From the NCBI RefSeq assembly GCF_001039355.2, contig NW_019773515.1, positions 444,371 through 508,370 on the forward strand: a stretch of DNA of 64,000 nt, read 5' to 3'. The first letter of the stretch is position 1. Each line of letters starts with the position of its first letter. The position numbers and the translations under genes were made by a program. This DNA is from Lingula anatina (Eukaryota > Brachiopoda > Lingulata > Lingulida > Lingulidae). The notes under the pieces were generated by a model, which saw only the letters and a program-made list of their open reading frames with translations, was not told where the DNA came from and did not search any database. Shown piece after piece: positions 44,664 to 55,493 of this stretch.

Positions 44664-45789
44664 TAAGTACCACTAACGAAAACAAAATATATTGTTAACT
44701 TGATCTGGGTTCATGATATATCAGACAGTGGATTGTTATTATATTCAGTTTTATGAAAGTATTGATCTGTTTTCTATAAAATTGCCAACATGTCCAATAA
44801 CTTTAACTTGTGATACTTAAAAGAAAACATTTTGAATAGTTGTGTTTAATTAATATCTGATAATATTAAGCAATAGCTTATTTTTTAACTCATAATTTTG
44901 CAGCTTCCAAAGATTTTTTAAAAATTAAGGGTTGAATGGCGAAACTGGGTTAAAACGAAGATGTAAGGGTTTTGTGTGTTTATGATAATCAAAAATATAT
45001 ATAACATTGCATGAAGTAATATTTTTAAAGTTAATGCATTAAATGTGTCTTCTGACGAGTTTTTCAAGCTGCACGTACCGCAGGCAGGCCAACTACAAAG
45101 CCAGTGGGCCTCCGTTGACCAGGGCCGTAGCATGAGTGGCTGGAGCACAGATAATGAGTTATATAATACCTCTATCTGTGCAGTAACAGGCTATAACTTT
45201 TAGGTCAGCTAAGCATTAAAGAAAAAGGTAAAAATAGAAATAGACAAAAAGGAAAATGCCAGTGGCCACCATTTAGCATCAGAAGTCGATACAAAAACGA
45301 GGGATTTATTTCCAAAGCATTTAAGTTTAAAAACTACAGCCTTGTCGGTTGCTAGAAGGTCGGCGACCGGTTGCAACAACGCGCAAAGTGGTTTCCAAAT
45401 GAACGCTGGGTTGTTATCCGGTTGCGCCAGTTTTCGGTGCAGTACCGATAACCTCCTGGCGACCGAAAAAGCTACTTGTGGTATCCAACCGGTTGCTAAC
45501 AGGTCGCCGACTGCTTTGCAAGTGTTTGCAACCGAATGTGTGGTTTTCCCTCTGTCTTTTTAACCCCAGGCGTTTGCCACTTACAATGCAACGTAATTAA
45601 AGCGTGACAGGTCGTCCGCATCATGTACTTTTTACACTCTCATCCTTGTGGTGAGGATACCAAGCACTGGAAAGATGTTAAATTGTTTGTCTTGAAACTA
45701 TTTTTATTGAAGATTATTGGATACATTTAACAATCTGTTCAATTATTTATGGATAATTTTGATGGTTGAAATTATGATATTGAGTCTTG
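44664..45789. other. Spacer between EF-hand genes A and B
   Basis: 3'UTR and flank of gene A, then sequence not shared with unit 2. That unshared part includes a CGGTTGC-rich imperfect inverted repeat at 45344-45536. No coding exon recognised. Confidence 0.5.
45344..45536. repeat. CGGTTGC-rich inverted repeat at the duplication boundary
   Basis: Begins gtcggttgctagaaggtcgg and ends gtcgccgactgctttgcaag ... ttgcaaccgaa, with several complementary blocks. It begins exactly where the two EF-hand units stop being alignable (45343 versus 48492). Confidence 0.5.
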
Positions 45790-45962
45790 AATTCATGAAG
45801 AGAGAGAAAGAGAGAGAGACTGTTACATCTGCGCACGGGTTAATTTCTTTCTTTTCTTTTTTTTTTTTTTTTTTTTTTTTTGCTCCTCTTTTAACAAGCA
45901 ACACCTGCCCTCAAATGTCCCATCGAATGACCTTAAGGCACCCCGCGCTCTATTCCAGTCGC

Positions 45963-45970
45963 TATATAAT
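45963..45970 (+). promoter_or_regulatory. TATA box of EF-hand gene B
   Basis: TATATAAT 139 bases before the ATG at 46102, in the same context as the gene A promoter. Confidence 0.6.
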
Positions 45971-46101
45971 AAGCCCTCAATTTTCCAGTCATGTAACTTT
46001 TATGGCATTTCTAAAACTTGAATAAAGGTAGAATCTGGGTTACATTTCCGTGGATAATACGTTTTCAAATCTCTAGTGCGTCTGCTTTCTCGACAAAAAC
46101 C

Positions 46102-47805
46102 ATGTCTAGGATTATCATACCTATGCGAGGAATAGTAAGAAGGCAACCTGCAGAGAGAAGATTAGCAACGGTTTTCCAACCAGCAAGGACATTTGGAAAG
46201 GTTATTTGGAATACACGAACATGGATTACCCGCACTGGTTTCGGCCTGGGGTCTCCGAGATTTTCCCAACCTGCGAGAGGTGTTGTAAACCGACCTTTGA
46301 GATTAAAGAAGGTAGGTTGTCACCTTAGTTATAAACATCCATTGATTTTTATCTTACACAGGTGTGACAGGAATGGTACTCCTAGGAATGGAAGTCCACG
46401 GTCCCATAGTCCCATGTGATTAGTAGGCCCCTACATGTTAGGGTTATTCGGAATATTGGGGTAAGTATATGGGACGAATGTCGCCTGTACTACATGTACG
46501 TAAAGAGCAGTGGACTACGGTTCATAGCGGACTACCATTTCTGTCACACTGGCGTCTAAGCAATGCATTAACCGTACAATGCCATACCAATGTTAACATT
46601 TCCTTACTTATTTATTCTCTCTTTAAACATCTTTCAGATGCCAACCGACTACCCACTGTTGACTGGATCAGAACACTGGAGACGAAAAATTCGAACGGTT
46701 TTCCAGCGTATGGATGCCAACGCCGATGGGTACATGACCAAGAAAGACTTTGTGGTTACTGCTCAGGCCCTTATTGATTATTTGGGCCTCACTGGTGAGT
46801 AAAATTAGATTATCATGTTTGTATATTGCGTTTTCACAGGGCCACGGGATGTAAAAAAATGAAACCAACTGAAATTGTTGACAGGAAATATAATAACTTT
46901 ATAAGGATAAAAAAATTATTTCCTAACAATTCACCAGAAGGGCAAAGGCCCTCCGCCTCTCTACAATACTTGGTGTCAACTGCACTCATTCGTAAGTAAA
47001 GAGCAAAACAAAGCTGCTTTTAAGGTAATAAATACTTGGTATTAATTGTAATATACGTATTTCACCACAACAAAACCTGTAATTTTGTGGATACAGTCAT
47101 TTCAATACTTCGGAAGAACAAGGCATGACCCTGCATGAGCACATATATAAAGACGTATTACAAGATTTATGTGAGAGGACTATTTCATTGCCTTTGCTGA
47201 AATTTTTCAGAAAAGGCAATAAAAAAAGTTCTGCGTCTCTCTGTGTCTCTCTCTCTCGCGTCATGGAAAGCTTTTTTATTCTGTTAATATTGACGCAAAT
47301 AATCTGTTTTCTTTTGCCCGCCCCCTATCTACACCTCACCCACTTCTTGTCCCTGGAAATCTCGAATGTGAACACGTGTTCATAGTGAAGATGTATTATT
47401 TTTGTAGGCGAAAGAGCGGAGTGCATCTTCAACAAACGCATTCGCGTCTGGGAAGAAATAGCTGGAGATAAAACACGCATCACCGTGGATGAATACTGTC
47501 AAGACCTTCTGTCATACTTTAATGATAGACACTTCCGAGAAGAGTCGTACCACACTTTAATTTGCACGGAGTTCAATGCGATTGATATCGATGGTGATGG
47601 GTTCATATTCAAGAAAGACCATGATGCTTATTATTACAGTCTTAACATCCCAACTGAATACTCCAAGGACGTCTTTGACGTAATGGACACCAACAGAGAT
47701 GGTCTCGTTTCAATTGACGAGTTTGCTGAAGGATTTCTCGAGTTCTGGATGACCGAAGATCCCAATAACATCTACAACCAAAAGTATGGGCCACTCGCTG
47801 ATTGA
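46102..47805 (+). CDS. Sarcoplasmic/calexcitin-type EF-hand protein B
   Basis: Exons 46102-46311, 46638-46794, 47408-47805; 765 bp, 254 residues, the same exon lengths and phases as gene A. The N-terminal extension is again Arg-rich (MSRIIIPMRGIVRRQPAERR). EF loops: DANADGYMTKKD, DIDGDGFIFKKD and DTNRDGLVSIDE. In the third functional loop, position 12 is Asp instead of the Glu seen in gene A, and the basic Lys pair before it is new. Asp at that place usually weakens calcium over magnesium selectivity, so the copies may differ in ion affinity. The tail ends YGPLAD. Gene order and matching introns show a tandem duplication with both frames intact. Confidence 0.87.
46361..46550. mobile_element. 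MITE with GGTGTGACAGGAAT termini, copy d (EF-hand B intron 1)
   Basis: 190 bp; left end ggtgtgacaggaatggta, right end taccatttctgtcacact with two changes relative to copy c. Confidence 0.75.
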
Positions 47806-49715
47806 TTAGCGCCATTAGTGAAAAAACATTGTTAATTTGATTTGGGTTTGTGACATTGGTATGGTATTGGTTTGGGTATATGCCAGTGGATTTTTTAATA
47901 TTTAATCTTAGAAAGTATTGATATCCGTTTTCTATAAAATAGCCAACATGCCCAGTAACTTTGACTTGTGTAAATTAAAAAAATAGAATTTTGAATAGTT
48001 TTGTTTAATTAATATCTGATTGTAGGCCCTATTTAGCAATAGTTTGTTTTTAAACTCAGGAATTTTGCACCTTTCTAAAATTATATCTATATTAAAAAAT
48101 TAAGGGTTGAAGGGGGAAACTGGGTTAAAACTATGTTCTAAGGGTTTCTGTGTGTTTATGATAATCAAAATGTACCTAACATAGCATGAAATAATATTTA
48201 CAGTTTGTGCATTAAATGTGTCTCCTGACGAGTTTTTCAAGCTGCATGTGCCGCAGGCAGGCTGATTACAAATCCACACCTCCGATGTCCAGGGCCGTTG
48301 CGATGGGTGAACGGAGCACAGATAATGTGTGGTAACAGGCTGTAACTTTTAAAGCATTAAAGAAAAGGAAAAATTGACAAAAAAATAGACAAGAAAGGAA
48401 ATTGCCAGTGGCCACGATTTAGCATCAGAAGTCGCGATTCAAAAACGGGGGATTTCTTTCCAAGGCATTTAAGTTTTAAAACTTCAGCCTTGTCGCATTT
48501 CATTTTTGTACGACACAATATCCATTTCTGTACACACTGGTTAACAGTTCACAGCCAGGATTACAAGTAGTGTACAGTTACATACAGTTTAAAAGGAGAA
48601 ATCAGTTGCTGGTGAGTTGTTCTCTGAAAATGCCTTCCGTTAAATTACCTGTATATTGCTCTTTTCTCTGTAATAATACAAATGACATCGCTCCTTTGTT
48701 GCAGTATTAGATGAGCCTGACGTATAAATTTTAACAAACATGGCATTTATTATGTTTATACTGCTACTCCTGTTACGTGCACGTCCACGTGAAAGGGTTG
48801 AGATCATACTTAATGCTGTCAGGGATTTTATCCAAAACAGGACCATTACCTAGGAATATTGTTGTTGGTTCAGCTTCATTAATTTATATCAGATTGATGT
48901 ATCCCTTCATAGAAGTGTACGGCAGACATTTTGACGTCATAAGTTAAAGTGCTTACACCGTATACAATGTTTCACAGTTCTACTGAAGTTACCAACAACT
49001 ATTGAAAAGCCACGCATTCTCTTTGTAAATGTCAGCTTTAATTCTATTTAAAAAAAACGTATTATGCTTCAGGATTTCAACAAAATTAAAGCCCAAGTTA
49101 ACGTGTCATACATTGAATGTCGAAAAAAGGTCAATACCGCTTACACCAATTTTAAGAAAAACACTGATAGATAATTTAGTGACAGCATTTCGTGGTTTAA
49201 CAGTAGGGCTGGTATTTTCTACAGCTCTGTCTCGTCTGAAATTAATTCAATCGCCTTTTCTCACAATCATATAGAAATAACGTGTAAAAACGAATGAATT
49301 TCCTAAACATCATGAACAGAAAGGAATTAAAAATATAGTAGCAGCAAGACAAAAATAATCAGGTATTGAAACTGTTAACATATCCTTCAGATATTTCTGG
49401 AATGTGACAAACTCAAAGCAACCCGTAATTTTTTCTCTCGAAAAGGGGCTTCTAAAATCCTCAGTCTTGCTTACTTGAGACACGTTACTGTTAGACTTTG
49501 ACCCGAAATCGATTGAAAAAAATAACCGTTAACAAACCCAGATTGTTTAAAAGTCACACAATCTTATTCACCATCCAACATACAACTATTGTCCCCTCCC
49601 TCAAAGACTTATATTACATAAAACTGAAAACAATACACATATAGTATGGCACCTTTTAATCATATTATGCCACTTCAAAGGAGTGAGTTAATGGTCTATG
49701 TGGTCTGGACGTCAA
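47806..49715. other. Intergenic region between EF-hand gene B and SLC43 gene
   Basis: The first 0.7 kb is the duplicated 3' flank of EF-hand gene B. The remainder, to the SLC43 stop codon at 49716, has no feature I recognise; it should include both 3'UTRs. Confidence 0.5.
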
Positions 49716-51879
49716 TCATAAACTCCGTTCCGCATTTGCTGTAGCCACGACATCTTTTCCCCTCTCAGACCCCATGATGGGTTCCAAGTTGCGTCGTCTA
49801 CAGTGTATCCATATATACAGCGGTTGGACAAAAGTGAGACATGCTATTGCAATCAGCACCAAGTTGAGCTGAAATTCATGGAAATAAAAAAAAATATGTT
49901 TTAAAGAAAAATCTTGATCAAAATGCTTCATTCAGCAACAAAAACGAGCTATTTCGTGTCCCCGGGACATAGGTGGTAAAAATTTAAGTCTGTATTTCGA
50001 AACGTGTTTTAAGCAGCATCATGAACTGGTGGAAGGTGTCATTTGTAAATTTTTTTCAATCGAAAAAATTGCAAAACACGACAAAAGCCCGCCATTACCG
50101 GGATCTCATACAGGTTATGGTTATCATGATGTTACTGGGTCAAAATCGAGAACAAAAACTTTAACAATCAAAGAGAACCAGAGTCTTCATCAAAGGGGAC
50201 TATCTCATACTCGATACCGGCACATATAATTACGATCGAGAATCGCTTACGTAAAATGTGTAATCTGTGACTGTTTTGTTATAATGTTATATTCTGTTTC
50301 AAACGACCTTCACCTTGAGCGGGTTGCCACCAAGAGGGCCTTGAAACCAAGTGAACAGTGGGAACTGAAGCCATGACGTCACCTCTATAACCCCCACTTG
50401 TAAGGTATACGACTTGCCAAAATGTCCTCTGGATATCCTAGAATTTGTTAAATAATACGATTCTTAACATGTACAATGTTAATCCTATCCAAAATTAATT
50501 AAAATGCTGGAAAAATGCAATTAGAACTCTTGAATGCTTAACAAATGTGCACACATTAACAGCGTTACTGTATAATGGGGGATACCAGCCCGCTTGGCAC
50601 CAGGTGTCGCTAGTGTGAATTCAGTCCTTCCACAGTCGCCATTTTGGAAATAACATGTGTTAGACTGTGGCACTGGCCTTAATAAACTTGCCTCAGTATT
50701 GTTGTGTACCTGAATGTTAAAGTCGGCAAGGTGGGCATAATTTTCCTGAGGATTCAGGGCTTCGTTTGAAGTGAAGGGTTGCCCATGTCAACACACCTTG
50801 CATGTTAAAGGGACAGNCCCCATTTATAGTGTGAAATTAAATGAATACCATCATCAAGATGTTATTGGTTACCAATGCAGGTATAAACCTAATCTCATCC
50901 AGGTGACTTAAATAAAGCCTTGCTACCTGGTAACGTAAAAGCCATAATATTCCTGCAATATCAGGATGCATAGGTGTGGTGAGGATGCTCCATGGGAAAA
51001 GGAATTTAAAACAAACAAAATTTATTTTGATCCTGTGGTACCGTCGAAGAAAGATTGCAGAAATTTTGTTCCAAAAGTCAGTGAAGACCATCTAGCCAGG
51101 CTCTTAGTACATGTACAAATAAGAACCCATTACCAAAAAAATAGTTAACAGTAAGGGGAAGCGTGGTTCTGTAGCCCACATAACGCCTTCATGACACTAT
51201 TAATACTCACACGCAGGCAAGAAAAGCAGCGTGTACACCATATGCGAACGGCTTGACTAAACAGAAGAAGACCATTGTCGCATACTGGGCAGAGAGAACC
51301 GGGATAGTACACCCAATGGTCAACAACATGGCGCAGACGTTGGTCAGTGCGAAAGAAGGAATGAAGTGACCCATATCTGAAATATATATAGGGGGTACTT
51401 GGCATTCAATAATTTAACTTCACATTATCATTTTGTTCCTTATCCGGTGCATTTGTTTTGATTGTGTATTTTGTTGGTTAGTTGGTTGGTTTGACGACAA
51501 AATGAGCAAAATGTTGTTGGAGACACGTGTGTTGATAATGAAGACACAGTTGTGCACCTGTGTATGATGTTTTGTTACATGAGCATCTGCTGAGCGTGAC
51601 ACTGCTGTTGTCATTGTTTAATTTAGTCAAATTTGGTTGGTTAAGTGTAGTTGCCGTTGTTAATACGGCTGTCACGAAATGTTAATTGTGTCCTTAGCTT
51701 ACCGGTTACATTCTTGCTGCTGACGCCGCTTGCCTCTTCGTGGTCACTGCTGTTACGGTTCCGCTGTTTGTCGACAATTATTCCAGCCAATGGGGCTAGC
51801 ACTATACCGCTTACTTGCATCCATCCAAACACATTGGTGAAGTGGCTCACTGGAGGTACAGAAAAAAAATGCAGCTTTT

Positions 51880-51912
<33 letters not shown>

Positions 51913-53334
51913 TTCTTAAAACCGCTTCACATGCGTCTCGGCGCTGTTTGCATATGTACATAAAAACTAAAACTACACAGATAAATTAAAACTAACATAA
52001 AAGTAATTCAAACTTTCAAATTTAATTTAAAAAGTTTTTAAATTTTATTTATTTATTTATTTTGTTTGTTTAATAATGAGAGTCATTTATCGACGCTGCC
52101 AGGGTGCATGATTGTCACCTCAACAAATATATTCTCTTTGCCGTTGTTGATAAAATATACGTGCTAATTGTATCACGAGATGAACAGGATTTCAGCTTAA
52201 TATTTAATTACATACACATGTTTTCCTGCATCCTTATGTTGGATCAAATAACTGTTTTGTAAGATGTGTTTTTCCTACGACCAAAATATCACACAATTTT
52301 TTATATTAAATTCATTATTTTCTAATCTGTTTTGCTTTACCAGCGAATAATCGGAACGCCAAGAAACGGAATCTGGTATTTATGAAAACTGCCTTTAAAC
52401 CAATATTTGAACCGGTACCTTGTTCCATATCTTCATTACTGAGTATTTCTATCCACGAGTTGAATATCCCAATAAAAACGTTAATCAGAAGCGTCACTGC
52501 TATCAGCCAAAACTGAGTTATCATGAATATTGGGGATTTCAAAACGTTTTTGAAGGGTGCATTTTCTCCAATTTTCTGTCGGATACTGCTTGACATAACT
52601 GTGCCTGTACCAGTAGCCGAATCTGTCTGCTCGGCAAACTCGGAATTTTGATCGTCATTGTTTCCGCCATCTGGCGGAGACACACAGGTCTGCTCAGACA
52701 AGGTCAAGGTCGCTCTGTCTTGGGCGTGGTCAGTCTGTTCTGTAGTATTCAATACCGGGTCACCCCGGATATTATCCTCTAATAAATACTGAGTCTGCTC
52801 CGAAGACGAGCGGTTTAGTTTATAGTGGATGTCGCCCTCTGGTGGCGGAATGATCGTCTGGCCAGCAGACAAAGATTGATCATTTTGAGATGCTTTCGAT
52901 AACAACAATTTCGTCTGCTCGGCAGAAGTAAAAGTTGAACAGTCCTTGGGGATTTTTCGTACACTGGCAGTTTTCTTTTTATCATAATCACATTTTGACA
53001 AATCTTCTGGGTAAGCATTTCCTATTATGTCTATCACAGATTGGCTTTTAGTCAATTCATTTGTCGAACAAGACGACCGCTCTTCTGATGAATCTTGCGA
53101 GATCTGTACTTTCTCAGTTTTGTTCGGTCCTTTAAGATGTTTCAAAAATCTGCAGGCAAGACTTCGCCTTTGGCAAAGCGATCCTTCTTCGTCTTTTCTC
53201 TTCTGTGGCAAGATAAATGTCGTTATGGCACACATGACGGAGGCAGATGCCGCCAAAGAAAGCGCAGATGATCGAAGACTGAATCCGGAGTCATAAGCCA
53301 GCTGAAAATAAACAGCTTTACACGTATGAGGAAG

Positions 53335-53430
<96 letters not shown>

Positions 53431-55493
53431 AGAAACAATCAATGCAAAATTGCTTTGAAATATTGTTTAAAATATCAACGGAATAAAACAAGGTTTAAAA
53501 TATTAAAAACCATTTACAACGACAAGTCATTGGAATAAAGTCCAAAAAACCCGATATCATTACTTCTCCCTTTCACTTCTCACGTATATATTCATGGTTA
53601 AACGTTTTTTAAAAGAACCACAGACTATTTGCCATTATTAAAAAGAGATAAAATCTGATATCTAGTATTACAAGACATTTACTCAGTACATTCAGAGCAA
53701 CCGTTCTACCTTGACGAGCAAAAACGTTGTAGCGCTGGTGTCATAGGCCCCGGATACCAGCGTAGCAATGGTGGACTCGTGTTGTGCGAACAGTGGCGCC
53801 ACCTGGAAATCTGTCAAGTGAAGCGTCTGCCCGCCCATTGACAATAACACAGTGCAGGGGTATAGCAGCCATTCCCGACCTGAAGGAAGAAAATAATTTT
53901 GATTAAAATATTTTCACGCAAAAGTGAAACGACAAGAACAGATGGAGAAAGCGTGGACAATACTAGCGCTTCATTTCTTTAGTTTTTTTCAAAGTTGGAG
54001 GGACCACAACATGTCTCAAGTACACGCGATTCCATTCACGTTTTGCACATGACCTAGATGAGGCAAAAAATTTATAAACTTGGTTAAAGCATCCTCCCAC
54101 CAACATGCTGCATTTTCACCTGGGCTTCGTAATGCTATAACTGCCGAGGACTAAGGTCACGTCAGTTTCGCACTGTATGTTAATTAATACATATGTTAGG
54201 TTTATTTTCGTAACTCGTTGCCAATTTTCATGAGTTGGATATGTATACACTTCACTGTGCCTTGAATACCACCAGCAAAAATGTATGCTTCGATCATATG
54301 ACTGTCTTATATGTTGTACTGAAGCTTCATATACCTTATGAATCCAGGTAGGCATTGACATGTACTGTATCTCAGTTTTTTCCAGCAATACAACTAATGC
54401 CCCCCCCCCCCGGGGGGGGGGGGACATATACCGGCATACTGTACGTTTTGCGATCGTACGTGCGTGTCCTTAAGTCAGTCTATTTATAATAATATCTATA
54501 TATTTATTCATTTTTATATGTTAACTCCCACTGTACTTCATGACAGATAAGCTCTTACAAGTATCCCTAAGATTCGTGAGGAGCATACATGTAGGCCTAC
54601 CTGTATCTGCAGATATATGTTAATCATTGTCCTGGAATGTAACTCACCTGGGGCCGAGAACGCCAGCAGCACTATCCCCAGCACTAACATTGCCCTGGAT
54701 AGAGAACAAAACCAAGTCAAGTCATGGAGTGCGCACCTGGTCGAGATCAGTAAAGGAGAATTCACATATCAGAATGCACATGTACGTACAGCATTCCCTT
54801 GACAATCTACGAAAGTGCGCTAAACTGAATGTTCATTTTCACATTACTTCGGGCTGACTCGAAATAAAAATTATGCTAACGAAATCACTTGACTCTAAGA
54901 ATACTACAAACTAGTACTTACAGAGAAACAATCCGTGTTGTGGTACACCCATATTTGTCGTACAGTATCCCTAGCAAAGGAGCGAACACCATGGAAAACA
55001 CACCGATAGTGAACACTAAGTTCAAAAGCTCTTCTTGTTCTAAACAATGTTCTTCGATGTGTGAAACACTGAAATTTCTACCTCGTTGTCTATGGATACC
55101 GTCAATAAGGCGATCATAGTGCACATGCCGCAAATGTTCGTCCGTGGAATTATATATATCCTTAATTTTATATGCGGTGGAGTTGTGGCCCGGTACAATA
55201 GGTTTTTGTATGTTATTCGGGCTCTCAAACAGGCCACTGGCGTTGCCACGCAACAGACTTTTCGTGCTGCTGTTACCTAGCAACAATTCATAATCCATTA
55301 GAAGAGAAGTGCCCGGTCCTTTCTCTGGTAAAACGTCGTTCTTTTTCTTGCAAACGCTACTGAAATAGCCATCGCTTTTTAGGACATAAACCAGGGACGT
55401 CCACCCATCGATAAGCCCCGTGTATAGGGCCACTTCACATATCACCCAGGCTACAATCAGGATTTTGGTACAGGTGGATTTTGTATCCGACAT
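49716..55493 (-). CDS. SLC43A3: SLC43-family major facilitator transporter (SLC43A3-like)
   Basis: Eight exons in coding order: 54922-55493, 54648-54694, 53710-53879, 52419-53301, 51703-51849, 51211-51376, 50314-50428, 49716-49868. They sum to 2253 bp, 750 residues; all junction phases agree. Matches the nucleobase-transporter branch (SLC43A3/ENBT1), with the amino-acid transporters LAT3/LAT4 as the alternative. Supporting motifs: GWTSLVYVLKSDGYF in TM1, GILYDKYG (MFS loop), LFAQHESTIATLVSGAYD in TM4-5, SGFSLRSSAL, FTNVFGWMQVSGIVLAPLAG, HFGKSYTLQVGVIE and WLQFPLFTWFQGPLGGNP near the end. It is larger than human SLC43A3 (491 residues) because of a first extracellular loop expanded by about 100 residues and a central cytoplasmic loop of about 220 residues with repeated EQT motifs. 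The (CT)n tract just beyond exon 4 is intronic. Plasma-membrane location is inferred. Confidence 0.9.
53339..53428. repeat. CT/GA microsatellite at SLC43 intron 3 acceptor side
   Basis: A (TC)n run followed by a GT-rich stretch and a (GA)n run. It starts about 40 bases beyond the exon 4 acceptor and forms an imperfect hairpin-capable polypurine/polypyrimidine block. Confidence 0.85.

Larger units (their letters stand above)
42716..45343 (+). repeat. EF-hand tandem duplication, unit 1
   Basis: Aligned with 45790-48492 through promoter, all three exons, introns and about 0.7 kb of 3' flank (for example gggttgaatggcgaaactgg versus gggttgaagggggaaactgg). Confidence 0.85.
45790..48492 (+). repeat. 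EF-hand tandem duplication, unit 2
   Basis: Second copy of the unit at 42716-45343. It is colinear over about 2.6 kb apart from small indels. Confidence 0.85.

Noticed and set aside
53302-53442. Ser-Leu repeat N-terminus joined to the SLC43 exon 4 frame
   Set aside because: This is the intronic (CT)n microsatellite; a clear acceptor at 53302-53303 starts the exon.
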